A stretch of DNA of 64,000 nt. It comes from a virus. The notes under the pieces were generated by a model. It was given only the letters and a program-made list of their open reading frames with translations, was not told the DNA's origin and ran no database searches. Where the stretch lies: positions 51,003 to 115,002 of IMG/VR virus record IMGVR_UViG_3300030104_004642; one strand, written 5' to 3'. Below are positions 8,164 to 16,691 of the stretch, piece after piece; the stretch's first letter is position 1; each line of letters opens with the position of its first letter. The translations under genes were made by a program, and so were the position numbers.

Positions 8164-9808
8164 TTTCCCCACCCTTGGGTGTTTCAAATTTGGTCTCATC
8201 AACCTCAGGTGCTTGGGGAGTAGCACCCAATAAACCACCTGTTGTATCACCAGGTGCAGGTGCGATTGGTTGTCCAGTAGCAGGATCAACATCCATCTGA
8301 CTTGGATCAGGGATTACACCATCCTTGATTTCCTTCTCAATCAGTGCGTCCTGTTCCTCAATCTCAATATCAGTCTGTCTCAGAATCTTACGTCTTACAA
8401 AATCATTAGAGTAATACTTACCAACATATGGTTCAGCAAGTGCTGCAAGATTGAGTCTTTCAGTGGTAAGTTCTGCCTCTTTGAGTTCAGCAAAGTGATT
8501 ATCATAGAGGAAGTCATACTGAATATGATCAGACATCTTCTCCCAATCTTCTGGGGTGCAGACATTTTTCAGAAGAAGTTGTGTTTTCAGAAGATCCTGG
8601 AACATATGAGAGAATCTCTTTCTCATTCTTCCAACAAACTTGGAGAACTTGATCTCATCCCTCAGGATCTCTGATGATCTGCCCAGTGAGAAACCACCCT
8701 CTCCCTGAATTCTTGTTTCAGGAACATTCAGGGATCTGTACAACTTCTGTTGAAAGTAGTTGATGTCAGTGATCTCTCCAAGATTCTGACCACCAGGAAG
8801 TGTGGTGATTTCAGTGCCCCTGCCACCCTCTCTTCTTGGCAACCAGAAGTCCTCCATCATGGACATATGCTTCTTATCATCCCTTATCTCACCAGTGTTG
8901 GAGTCATACACCAACTTGTTTCTATAACGCATCATCACATCACGCAGGTATTGCTCTGCTTTTACCTTGGGCAGGTTACCAACATCAATGTAGAAGATTC
9001 TTCTTTCTGGTGCCCTTGAAAGTCTGTAGATAACAAGAGAGTCCTCAATCATCATCAACTGATTAAGAGGTTTGATTGCTTTGTGCATCCAAGAGAGTGT
9101 TGCTCCCTTGTTTCTATCCACCAGTCCTGAGGTGCAATAGCAGATTGAATCCCTAGTAAGTTTTACACCACCTGCCCTTTGCTGTGTGCCATATCCAGTC
9201 TGCTTACCTCCATCAGTATAGACAAAGTATTCTTCAATAGGTGGGAATTGGAATCCATCATCACCTTGTTTGATGTATATTCCATCACCTTTCTTTTTGA
9301 CAATCTGTCTTACATAACGCATCTTAGATGCATCAATGTATCTCAGTTCTTGAATACCATCCTCTGGTTTCTTCTGATCAATGACCTTATTGTAGTACAG
9401 TCTTCCATCAATATACCAATTCCTGAAAATCTCATGTGCCTTGGTGTCAAAATCAAGGAGATCAAGAATATATCTAAACTCTTCTCTAATTTTTTTCTTG
9501 ATGCCATCACTAGCATTTAAATTTGATAGTTCAATCTCAACAGGTGAATCATTAGTATCAGAAACAATTGCTTCATTAACAATATCCTCAATAGCACTAT
9601 CACATTCAGGATACAATGACATGGACCTGTATCTTCTGATCAGATCATTCTCATTCTTATAGATTCCTTCAATATCTACATAAGAGCCAAAAAAACCAGA
9701 GCTAATATAGTTCTCTGACCCATCCTGATTATTGGGGGGTACAGGAGATACTAGCCCTGGTGGTTGCTTCTCAGAATCTTCAATTGAGAAACCAAATAAT
9801 CTTGCCAT
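8159..9808 (-). CDS. gp20: gp20 portal vertex protein
   Basis: A 549-residue portal protein (T4 gp20 is 524). Recognisable portions are IRRYRSMSLYPECDSAIEDI near residue 60, RNWYIDGRLYYNKVIDQKK, and the RAPERRIFYIDVGNLPK segment used widely as a cyanophage marker. It forms the 12-subunit ring at one head vertex, nucleates prohead assembly and is the channel for gp17-driven packaging. A proline- and glycine-rich tail ends the protein. The 5' leader contains a late promoter and a 9-bp hairpin (see separate entry). Confidence 0.97.
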   Translation of the reverse strand: MARLFGFSIEDSEKQPPGLVSPVPPNNQDGSENYISSGFFGSYVDIEGIYKNENDLIRRYRSMSLYPECDSAIEDIVNEAIVSDTNDSPVEIELSNLNASDGIKKKIREEFRYILDLLDFDTKAHEIFRNWYIDGRLYYNKVIDQKKPEDGIQELRYIDASKMRYVRQIVKKKGDGIYIKQGDDGFQFPPIEEYFVYTDGGKQTGYGTQQRAGGVKLTRDSICYCTSGLVDRNKGATLSWMHKAIKPLNQLMMIEDSLVIYRLSRAPERRIFYIDVGNLPKVKAEQYLRDVMMRYRNKLVYDSNTGEIRDDKKHMSMMEDFWLPRREGGRGTEITTLPGGQNLGEITDINYFQQKLYRSLNVPETRIQGEGGFSLGRSSEILRDEIKFSKFVGRMRKRFSHMFQDLLKTQLLLKNVCTPEDWEKMSDHIQYDFLYDNHFAELKEAELTTERLNLAALAEPYVGKYYSNDFVRRKILRQTDIEIEEQDALIEKEIKDGVIPDPSQMDVDPATGQPIAPAPGDTTGGLLGATPQAPEVDETKFETPKGGEI

Positions 9809-9815
9809 TATTATA

Positions 9816-9840
9816 TACTAGGAGTCTTGTGCTCCTAGTA
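9816..9840 (-). other. Inverted repeat in the gp20 leader
   Basis: TACTAGGAG (9816-9824) and CTCCTAGTA (9832-9840) are perfect 9-bp inverted arms around a 7-base loop. The arm at 9832-9840 runs into the AATAAATA late promoter. No T-run follows on either strand, so this is not an intrinsic terminator. Confidence 0.7.
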
Positions 9841-9846
9841 TTTATT
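9839..9846 (-). promoter_or_regulatory. Late promoter (AATAAATA) before gp20
   Basis: The minus strand reads AATAAATA about 31 bases before the gp20 ATG, in the gap between gp19 and gp20. Confidence 0.65.
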
Positions 9847-9857
9847 AACTTAAAATA

Positions 9858-10502
9858 TCATGCCAATGTGGGAGTAGCATTTCCATCATCTCTTCCCTGC
9901 TCATTCTTACCAATTCTGAAGTCCTGTACCTGGAAGGTTACAGTGAATTCTTCAATGGTATCAGTGGAATCATAACTCAGGTCAATGGCAGAAACTTCTG
10001 TTGGGAAGATGCCACTGAATTTATATGATCTCAGGATAATCTGCTCTTTGTTATCAGCAGGGTGCTTATCACCATTTCTGTTCTTACCTCTACCCAGTTG
10101 ACTTACATAAGCACTAGTCATGTAAGAACTGGGATTAGCAAGACCAGTGCCATGTGAAAGGTCACTGATGGTGTTCATCCAACCTTCAAAAGCAGATCTC
10201 AGGTTGAAATCCTCATCATTGATGATTGTAATGGTCCAAGGTTCAAATGTTCTGTCACCAGCAACTTTCAGGATTCTACCCCTGAAAGGAACTGGAATTT
10301 CAGCAACAGTTGAAGCAGGAAGCTGAGCAGCCTTGCAAAGGAATCTCAGATCATTCCGTGTTTCTTTTGACCACAAAGTTCCTTTATCTGAGATACCTGC
10401 AGGAAATGATGGAATAGAAACCTCAAATAGGTTGGGGCGGGCGCCCCCACCTTTTAGTCTATTCTTAAAACCTTCAATGTTCTTTGTGTTAATCTTTGAC
10501 AT
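9858..10502 (-). CDS. gp19: gp19 tail tube protein
   Basis: A 214-residue protein that stacks as hexameric rings to form the inner tail tube. The stretch ending in GDRTFEPWTITIINDEDFNL and the following FEGWMNTI match the T4 gp19 core (GDRTFDDWTVTVMNDE). The protein is longer than T4 gp19 (163 residues) because of extra loops and a C-terminal extension. It follows the sheath gene gp18, the usual pair. No late promoter is seen directly upstream, so it is likely read through from gp18. Confidence 0.95.
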   Translation of the reverse strand: MSKINTKNIEGFKNRLKGGGARPNLFEVSIPSFPAGISDKGTLWSKETRNDLRFLCKAAQLPASTVAEIPVPFRGRILKVAGDRTFEPWTITIINDEDFNLRSAFEGWMNTISDLSHGTGLANPSSYMTSAYVSQLGRGKNRNGDKHPADNKEQIILRSYKFSGIFPTEVSAIDLSYDSTDTIEEFTVTFQVQDFRIGKNEQGRDDGNATPTLA

Positions 10503-10539
10503 GTTTGTTTACCTCTTGGTGTTATTGCTAGAATTATGA

Positions 10540-12750
10540 TCAGGAACCAGTAACTTCAGAGAAGCTAATGCCACCTCTTGTAGCAACAAAGGTAAGAGTT
10601 ACAAAGTTGATTGATCTTGCAGGTTGAATGAAGATGTCAGCTCTAAACTCATTATTATCAACAATATCAGGTGTGTTGTTAGTATCATCACAAATAACTC
10701 TAAAGTCTTCAATACCTCTCTGTGCCTGAATATCAGTCAGGAAAGGTTCAACAATATTGATAAAGTTTGCTCTGGTTGCAGCATCATTGAGTTCAAACAG
10801 TTGATCATTAGCAGCATCTTCAAGCGCTTGTTCAACAACAAGGAACAGTCTTCTGACATTGATTCTGTCAAAAGCAGACTTGTAACTGAGAGCAGTTTTA
10901 TCACCAAACAGAATTGTGCCAGCAGCATTTTGATTTACAACTGGGTTAATTCTATTGCTATAAAGTTGATCTCTCTGTGCTTTGTTGGGGTTGTATGCCA
11001 ACTTGACAACATTATTCAGTGTTCCTCTTGCCTGACCAGCAGGTGAGAACCAGGGCAGGAATACAGAATTGTTTCTTGCCATGATACCAGCAATGTCACC
11101 ATTCAGAGGAATAAATCTGAACTCATTGTTGAATCTGTCAAAGACATACTTATAACCACTATCAAATACAGCAAAGGATGATCCTGTAAGTTGTCCATAA
11201 TACTTCAGGACATTATTAGTAGCAGTAGTGGAGTTAGTTACATTAACCACATTTGCTCTATGGGGGGAGATAACTGCCTGACAATCCTTTCTTTGATCAG
11301 CAATAGAAATCAGAAGATTTGCTTTTGCTTGAGTAGAAAGTTCATCATTCATTGAACCACCCATAAGCAGGAAGTCCAGTGCTACCTCATCCTTATTATC
11401 AAACAGGTTATATCCATTAAGGATGTCACCAAGGGCAGCTGCCATTCCACCAGTAGCAGAATAATCTTGACCACCAGTCAGTGAGTATGAGATATTACCA
11501 ATAAGGTTAAACTTGACATTCTGTGCATTTACACCCCATGCACCATCACCTGCTGTGACAGGAGCAAATCCAGAGGAGAAACCACCAGCAACAGCGTTTC
11601 TTCCATTAGGAACATCTGTGTTGTTACCAGCAGCAGCACCAGCAAAGATATACTGTGAGTTATTTGCCAAGAAGTTCTTATAGTAGTTCTTGACAGGTGC
11701 ATTTCCATCCTCTTCAGAATCCTTTGCCTTAGAAAGGAAGAAGTTAGTTTCAAGGATGTTTCCATTGACTCCTGTTACAGCACCCTCATCATCAACAACC
11801 ACTACGTGATAGGCATCACCAGTAGCGTTTCTGGTTGAAGCATAGTTGTTGTCAACAGGCTTGGGAGCAAGAGTCTTCCAGAAGATTGTGCTGTTATCCA
11901 GTGCCAGTTTCTGTTGATCATACCAGTCAACAGATGATACTGTTGTGATTTGAGCACCAACACCAGTGCTACCACCAGTGTTAATACCAGCACTATTAAC
12001 TAAGAAGATACCCTTTGAAGCACCAATGGATTTGAGATCACTTGAACTCTCATAGGTGCAAGCATATTCAGTTCCTGCATCTGTTGTAGCAGCAGAAACC
12101 TGAGAAATGATCCTAACATCAATTGTGCTCAGTGCATTGGAAGAGGAATCAGTTGAGACACCAGTGATTATTGCTTTCAGATGACCAGCAAATGCTGTTG
12201 TTGTACCAGCACCAGGGACTGCTCCACTGATTGCCATGGTAACACCATGACCAACAACTGCACCAAAGGCAGAAAGGTCAGTGGTGGTAATACCAATAGT
12301 TTGGTCTGCCTGGTTATCAATAGTACAGACTTTTAGTTTATTATTGATTTCTCCTGCCTCTCTTGAAGCAAAGAACCAATCAGAGGCACTGGAATGATTT
12401 GCCTCATAATCATCATAATTTTTAATTTTAACATCTGTTGCTGCAATTGCTACACCAGCATTTGCATTCTTCAGGTTTGTACCATCAATTCTAACCACCT
12501 GGAGTGATCCACCATAGGTGAGGAATTCAGATGCAACCATCCAATCCTCATATTGATTATCGTTGTCCTGAGGTCTACCAAAGATCTCAAGCAATTGACT
12601 CTGATTTGTAATCAGAACAGATTCTTCAATTGGTCCACTTTTAAATGGTGCAGCAATAGCACCAATATTATCAAGAACATTATCAGGTCTACCAACTGTA
12701 AGGTCTACTTCCCTGACCAATACACCTGGAGATAATTGAGGAGTTGCCAT
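10540..12750 (-). CDS. gp18: gp18 tail sheath protein
   Basis: A 736-residue contractile sheath protein (T4 gp18 is 659). The N-terminus MATPQLSPGVLVREVDLTV, then SQLLEIFGRPQDND, and the C-terminal FRVICDDTNNTPD and GGISFSEVTGS are characteristic of the sheath family. Residues of the C-terminal domain build the conserved inner layer. The middle is Thr/Ala/Gly-rich and probably forms the protruding variable domains. A clear AAGGAGAG Shine-Dalgarno precedes the ATG. It is followed at once by gp19. Confidence 0.96.
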   Translation of the reverse strand: MATPQLSPGVLVREVDLTVGRPDNVLDNIGAIAAPFKSGPIEESVLITNQSQLLEIFGRPQDNDNQYEDWMVASEFLTYGGSLQVVRIDGTNLKNANAGVAIAATDVKIKNYDDYEANHSSASDWFFASREAGEINNKLKVCTIDNQADQTIGITTTDLSAFGAVVGHGVTMAISGAVPGAGTTTAFAGHLKAIITGVSTDSSSNALSTIDVRIISQVSAATTDAGTEYACTYESSSDLKSIGASKGIFLVNSAGINTGGSTGVGAQITTVSSVDWYDQQKLALDNSTIFWKTLAPKPVDNNYASTRNATGDAYHVVVVDDEGAVTGVNGNILETNFFLSKAKDSEEDGNAPVKNYYKNFLANNSQYIFAGAAAGNNTDVPNGRNAVAGGFSSGFAPVTAGDGAWGVNAQNVKFNLIGNISYSLTGGQDYSATGGMAAALGDILNGYNLFDNKDEVALDFLLMGGSMNDELSTQAKANLLISIADQRKDCQAVISPHRANVVNVTNSTTATNNVLKYYGQLTGSSFAVFDSGYKYVFDRFNNEFRFIPLNGDIAGIMARNNSVFLPWFSPAGQARGTLNNVVKLAYNPNKAQRDQLYSNRINPVVNQNAAGTILFGDKTALSYKSAFDRINVRRLFLVVEQALEDAANDQLFELNDAATRANFINIVEPFLTDIQAQRGIEDFRVICDDTNNTPDIVDNNEFRADIFIQPARSINFVTLTFVATRGGISFSEVTGS

Positions 12751-12832
12751 TAAATTACTCTCCTTAAGTTCTCATTATTGACTGAAATTATTTAGATTTT
12801 TCGAGTGTTTCAGTGGGGAAATAGGAAGTGAA

Positions 12833-13063
12833 CTACCAATCTGGATACTGCCAATCAACAAATGGTGTCTTTTTCTTTCTTGACTCTATGATTCTATTAA
12901 TAGTACATCCCTTACATTCATAAGAATAGGAGGACGCCACAGGTCCTCTATCTTTTCTTGTCCTGTAAAAACTATCTACTAAATTCATCTCCTTCTCACA
13001 AACCCTACACACCCTTGTGTCAAGTAAGAGATGACCTAATTTTATCTGCTCGTCAAAATCCAT
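12833..13063 (-). CDS. Small zinc-ribbon protein of unknown function
   Basis: A 76-residue protein starting MDFDEQIKLGHLLLDTRV. I prefer this ATG because the upstream in-frame one lies deep in the preceding gene. Two CxxC pairs, CRVC and CKGC, about 30 residues apart, form a likely zinc ribbon. Conserved-looking FYRTRKDRG lies between them. Such knuckles occur in small phage nucleases and nucleic-acid-binding proteins, but no catalytic motif is visible. It overlaps the upstream gene by 11 bases. Confidence 0.65.
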   Translation of the reverse strand: MDFDEQIKLGHLLLDTRVCRVCEKEMNLVDSFYRTRKDRGPVASSYSYECKGCTINRIIESRKKKTPFVDWQYPDW

Positions 13064-13295
13064 ACTCTGGTTCTTCTTCCAATACTGTATGACTAAATTT
13101 TTCAACATCAAAATATGATGTACGATTCATCCTACCTTCCCTCTCATCCAGAACCTCATTAATGAGTATCTTCAACTCTTTAACAAGTTCAGGAGTTATG
13201 ACCCTTCTGGGGGTCACACTCATTGGATTAGTTCTACTTGCTTTCTTTGATTTTGTTCTGGAGATTCCCATCCCCTGTGTGTCAATCTTACTCAT
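13053..13295 (-). CDS. Small basic protein of unknown function
   Basis: An 80-residue protein with a basic, Ser/Thr/Arg-rich first 30 residues (MSKIDTQGMGISRTKSKKAS) and a predicted helix around LVKELKILINEVLDEREG. The basic tail followed by a helix could bind nucleic acid, but I see no family match. It overlaps purM by four bases (ATGA), which suggests coupling. Confidence 0.6.
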   Translation of the reverse strand: MSKIDTQGMGISRTKSKKASRTNPMSVTPRRVITPELVKELKILINEVLDEREGRMNRTSYFDVEKFSHTVLEEEPEYGF

Positions 13296-14224
13296 TTAAT
13301 CTCTCCAATTACCCAAGATCTCATTCCAAAGGGTGGTTCAGATATCAAGGTTTGAGTATCTATGACAGTTTCTTGCGGAACAATAACGCAGAATCCAATA
13401 CCAAGATTAAATACCTTTCTCATCTCTTTCTCCTCAATATCACCTGCTTCCTCAATCTTGTTGAATAACTCTGGACGTGGCCAAGACCAATAATCAACAT
13501 CAGCAGTCAAACCCTCAGGTAGACATCTGGGAAGATTTCCTGGAATACCACCACCAGTGATATGTGCCATACCTAAAATAGGAACCTCATCCAACAATGA
13601 TTGAATCAGTGGTGAATAGATTGTGGTTGGTTCTAGTAACTCTGGTATCTCCTTGTAGGTGATATAGTTTCTCCAGAGCATATCATTGATAAGAGAATAA
13701 CCATTGCTGTGAAGACCACTACTCTCAATGCCAATAATCTTATCACCAGGTCTGATATTAGATCCATTAACAATATCCCTTCTCTCAACTATCCCTGTGC
13801 AGAATCCACCAAGATCATATCCACTTGCAAACCTACCATGCTCAGCAGTTTCTCCTCCTAAGAGATCCATTTCTGCAATCTCACAACCCTTGATAATCCC
13901 AGAGATAATATCATCCACATTACTGTCTAGTTTTTTAGTGGATATGTAGTCAAGAAAATACAATGGTTTAGCACCACAGCAGATCACATCATTGACACAC
14001 ATAGCAACAAGATCCTGACCAATGGTGGTGTAATCAAAAGCAATTCTGCAGACATTGATTTTGGTTCCCACCCCATCAGCACCAGATACTAAAACAGGCT
14101 CCTCATATCCAGAGGGAACCTGAAACATACCATTAAATCCACCAATGGATGGAAGTTTTGTTTTGAGTCTATCCACAAAAGCATCACCTGCTTCTATGTC
14201 TACACCAGAAGATTTATAGTTCAT
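13292..14224 (-). CDS. purM: PurM, phosphoribosylformylglycinamidine cyclo-ligase (AIR synthetase)
   Basis: A 310-residue enzyme that uses ATP to close FGAM to aminoimidazole ribonucleotide, step five of purine synthesis. Family motifs are SGADGVGTKI (about 47-56), the GGETAEHG loop, GLHSNGYSL, and HITGGGIPGNLPR in the C-terminal ATP-grasping domain. It is shorter than bacterial PurM (about 345). purM is a known auxiliary metabolic gene of cyanomyoviruses, thought to boost purine supply for phage DNA synthesis. It lies in the accessory stretch between gp17 and gp18, overlapping both neighbours. Confidence 0.95.
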   Translation of the reverse strand: MNYKSSGVDIEAGDAFVDRLKTKLPSIGGFNGMFQVPSGYEEPVLVSGADGVGTKINVCRIAFDYTTIGQDLVAMCVNDVICCGAKPLYFLDYISTKKLDSNVDDIISGIIKGCEIAEMDLLGGETAEHGRFASGYDLGGFCTGIVERRDIVNGSNIRPGDKIIGIESSGLHSNGYSLINDMLWRNYITYKEIPELLEPTTIYSPLIQSLLDEVPILGMAHITGGGIPGNLPRCLPEGLTADVDYWSWPRPELFNKIEEAGDIEEKEMRKVFNLGIGFCVIVPQETVIDTQTLISEPPFGMRSWVIGEIK

Positions 14225-14489
14225 TGATGATACCCCTCCTTACAAGGTCAAGTCTTTCAAGTTTCCAAGCAATATAGTCAATGGTTGGAACACACTGTGT
14301 ATTCCAACCAACAAATCCATGTGTTTCACCTGATGGCATTACCCAACAAGGAGCATCATTATTTTCAAGATTTAATGACTCCCTGTATGCTTCATCACCC
14401 ATCATTATCACTGCTATTTCAGCCTCATTCAAGACACTGAAACAACTAAAACAACCTTCTTTAATGATATCAGGGATTTTCTGTTTCAT
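14214..14489 (-). CDS. Unknown protein beside purM
   Basis: A 91-residue protein, MKQKIPDIIKEGCFSCFSVL at the start, with CFSCF near residue 13 and a central WVMPSGETHGFVGWN segment. The start overlaps the end of the upstream secreted-protein gene by 20 bases and its end overlaps purM by 11 bases. It has no signal peptide or membrane segment. I do not recognise the family. Confidence 0.6.
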   Translation of the reverse strand: MKQKIPDIIKEGCFSCFSVLNEAEIAVIMMGDEAYRESLNLENNDAPCWVMPSGETHGFVGWNTQCVPTIDYIAWKLERLDLVRRGIINEL

Positions 14490-15033
14490 ATTTCAAGATA
14501 CATTCTTTCAATGATTTAATAGTCATGCCAGGTGTTGCTCCTGCCCATAGTGCCTCCCTTTCAATCCTTACAATTGTTGGATCTTTGAGTCCATACAGGT
14601 ATATTGCATTTTCTGTGTGTTCAGAGGGAACCACACCAGAATTCATATATATCCTTTCTAAACTTGTATTGTAAAGACCAGCCTTACAATCCTGAACCAC
14701 ATGCCAACCCTCATGTCTGAGCACATCAATAAGTGCTTCATCATCATTATCAATGTGACCCATATTTAAATAAATCACATTAGCATCTGAATAATATAGA
14801 CCACGATAGTTTTCCTTAAAGTAATAAGGGAATGCCTTATAAACTCCTATATGCAACTCTTCAAGATTAGTAAGGATATCCCTCACCTCACCCTCATAGT
14901 CCTCTGATTTTACCTCATAAACCTCGTAAACACAATCATTTCTTCTCATACATCCCCTACCATCATATTCAGATGACAATGCTGGTAATGTAATCAGTGA
15001 TGCTGTTGCTAATAACGTAAGTAGTTTTTTCAT
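14470..15033 (-). CDS. Putative secreted HExxH zinc metallopeptidase-like protein
   Basis: A 187-residue protein with a classic signal peptide (KKLLTLLATASLITLPALSS, cleavage probably near residue 20). HEGWH at about residues 107-111 fits the HExxH zinc site of gluzincin-like peptidases, preceded by an ALIDVLR helix as in those enzymes. A possible third ligand Glu lies in IEREALWAG near residue 160. Four cysteines could form disulphides. It could act on the host envelope or wall during lysis or entry, but the substrate is unknown. Its ATG overlaps the stop of gp17 by four bases. Confidence 0.6.
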   Translation of the reverse strand: MKKLLTLLATASLITLPALSSEYDGRGCMRRNDCVYEVYEVKSEDYEGEVRDILTNLEELHIGVYKAFPYYFKENYRGLYYSDANVIYLNMGHIDNDDEALIDVLRHEGWHVVQDCKAGLYNTSLERIYMNSGVVPSEHTENAIYLYGLKDPTIVRIEREALWAGATPGMTIKSLKECILKYETENP

Positions 15034-16685
15034 CTAAAATTCCACATGTAGTCCATTCCTCCACCCTTATCACCATATTCATCAGTGAACCATCTGTCAC
15101 CATCATCATCTACAAATGTAGAATCTTCTAGTCCATCATTGATGAAACCAAATGGTGCCATATCCTGCTCAATCTGATTCTTTTGTTCATCATACAATCT
15201 TTTTCTAACATCCTGATCAGTCAATTCCTTAAAGTAATCTTGTGCTACCAACCAGGCATAGATGACCAGACACATAGCAAGGTCATCATTACATCCTTCC
15301 TCTGCCTCAAAAGAATTGTGTTTAGATATAAAGGTGGTTAGTTCTGATATAATCTCATAATCATTGATAAAAAGTTTATCCTCTTCAATCAATGTCTTGA
15401 GGTTAAGGGAACCAACCTTCTTTACTGTCTTAGACATCTTCAATCCAAGTTGAGTTTTTTGTCCAGAGAATCCTTGTCCAACAGTTTGACCTGCTCTCCC
15501 CCTCATAGAGCACATTAGTAGGTTCTGATATTCTAAGTCATACTGTAGGATACTGGCAACCTGATCTCCAATATCATTTACCTCACATAACACAAAGGCT
15601 TCATTATATTTCCTTGCTAATTCCCAAATAATATTAGGGAATAGCATTGGTTTTATTGTGTTATTTCTATATTTTGCTACAACCTTATGAGGAAACTGTG
15701 TTATATCTGTGATGATAAAGGCAGAGTAATCATTACCCACTCCCCTTGCCACATCAACAGTCATCACATAATCATGTTTTCTCTTTGGAGGTTCATATAC
15801 ATCTAATCCAGCATTCCTTTGTATGGGGTTGTCATAAATTAGTGTTTTAAGTTTGCTTGGAGCAATCAGTGTATCAACAGATCCTAAGAACTCACACTCA
15901 AACTCAATCTTAAACTGCTGTTCAGAGGTGTTCTTGATTGTCTGTTTCTTCCACTTCTCATCCCTACCAGGAACCTCAGACCAGTGAACATCAGTTGGAA
16001 TATAATCATTACTCCCATTCTCAGCATCATGCCACATCCTGTAAAAGTGGTTCATGCCATGGGGCGTTGATACTATAATGACTTTTGTTGATTTACCAGA
16101 AGTAATAGTAGGATAAACAGATGCAAAGAAGGCATCAGCGATGTGATTTGGAACGAACGCGAACTCATCAAGGAAGAGGATATTGAACGACATGCCTCTG
16201 ACAGCACTTGCAGATGTAGAAGCTGCCAGTATCTTACTGCCATTCTCTAACTCCAATGATCCTTTGTTCCATGATAGAATACCCTGTTGCATCCATTTAG
16301 GCAAGTTCTCATATGCTACTTGCAACCTACTCAGAAGTTCTCTAGCAGTTGATGCTTTGTTAGCGAGGATGCCAATATTAACACTGTCATTAAAGACAAC
16401 ATGGTGAAGAAGAAAAGAAATAACAGTCGTGCTTTTGCCAGTCTGTCTTGGCATCTTGCAGATGTTAAATCTATTCTTGTAAAAGTTTTTAATAAGTTTT
16501 TCTTGGAAGTCATAGGTCTTAAATGGTTGTAGACCATGATCAAGAGTCACGATTTTAACATGATTCTGTGCAAAGTAGACAGGATCATCCTTACACTTCA
16601 AATACTCTTCAATATTTTCCTGTGTAAACTCAATTGGGGTATTAGCCTTCTTGAGATTAGGATTACCAAGATAAATTTCACTCAT
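15030..16685 (-). CDS. gp17: gp17 terminase large subunit
   Basis: A 551-residue packaging motor. The ATPase domain has Walker A PRQTGKST (about 79-86), Walker B ILFLDEF (about 169-175) and a coupling STPHGMN motif. The RNase H-like nuclease domain has acidic residues in TVDVARG (about 308), CEVNDIGD (about 365) and CNDDLAMCL (about 465). It docks on the gp20 portal, pumps DNA and cuts the concatemer at head-full. Unlike in T4, its small partner gp16 is not next to it; six appendage genes lie between them. Confidence 0.96.
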   Translation of the reverse strand: MSEIYLGNPNLKKANTPIEFTQENIEEYLKCKDDPVYFAQNHVKIVTLDHGLQPFKTYDFQEKLIKNFYKNRFNICKMPRQTGKSTTVISFLLHHVVFNDSVNIGILANKASTARELLSRLQVAYENLPKWMQQGILSWNKGSLELENGSKILAASTSASAVRGMSFNILFLDEFAFVPNHIADAFFASVYPTITSGKSTKVIIVSTPHGMNHFYRMWHDAENGSNDYIPTDVHWSEVPGRDEKWKKQTIKNTSEQQFKIEFECEFLGSVDTLIAPSKLKTLIYDNPIQRNAGLDVYEPPKRKHDYVMTVDVARGVGNDYSAFIITDITQFPHKVVAKYRNNTIKPMLFPNIIWELARKYNEAFVLCEVNDIGDQVASILQYDLEYQNLLMCSMRGRAGQTVGQGFSGQKTQLGLKMSKTVKKVGSLNLKTLIEEDKLFINDYEIISELTTFISKHNSFEAEEGCNDDLAMCLVIYAWLVAQDYFKELTDQDVRKRLYDEQKNQIEQDMAPFGFINDGLEDSTFVDDDGDRWFTDEYGDKGGGMDYMWNFR

Positions 16686-16691
16686 ATTTTT

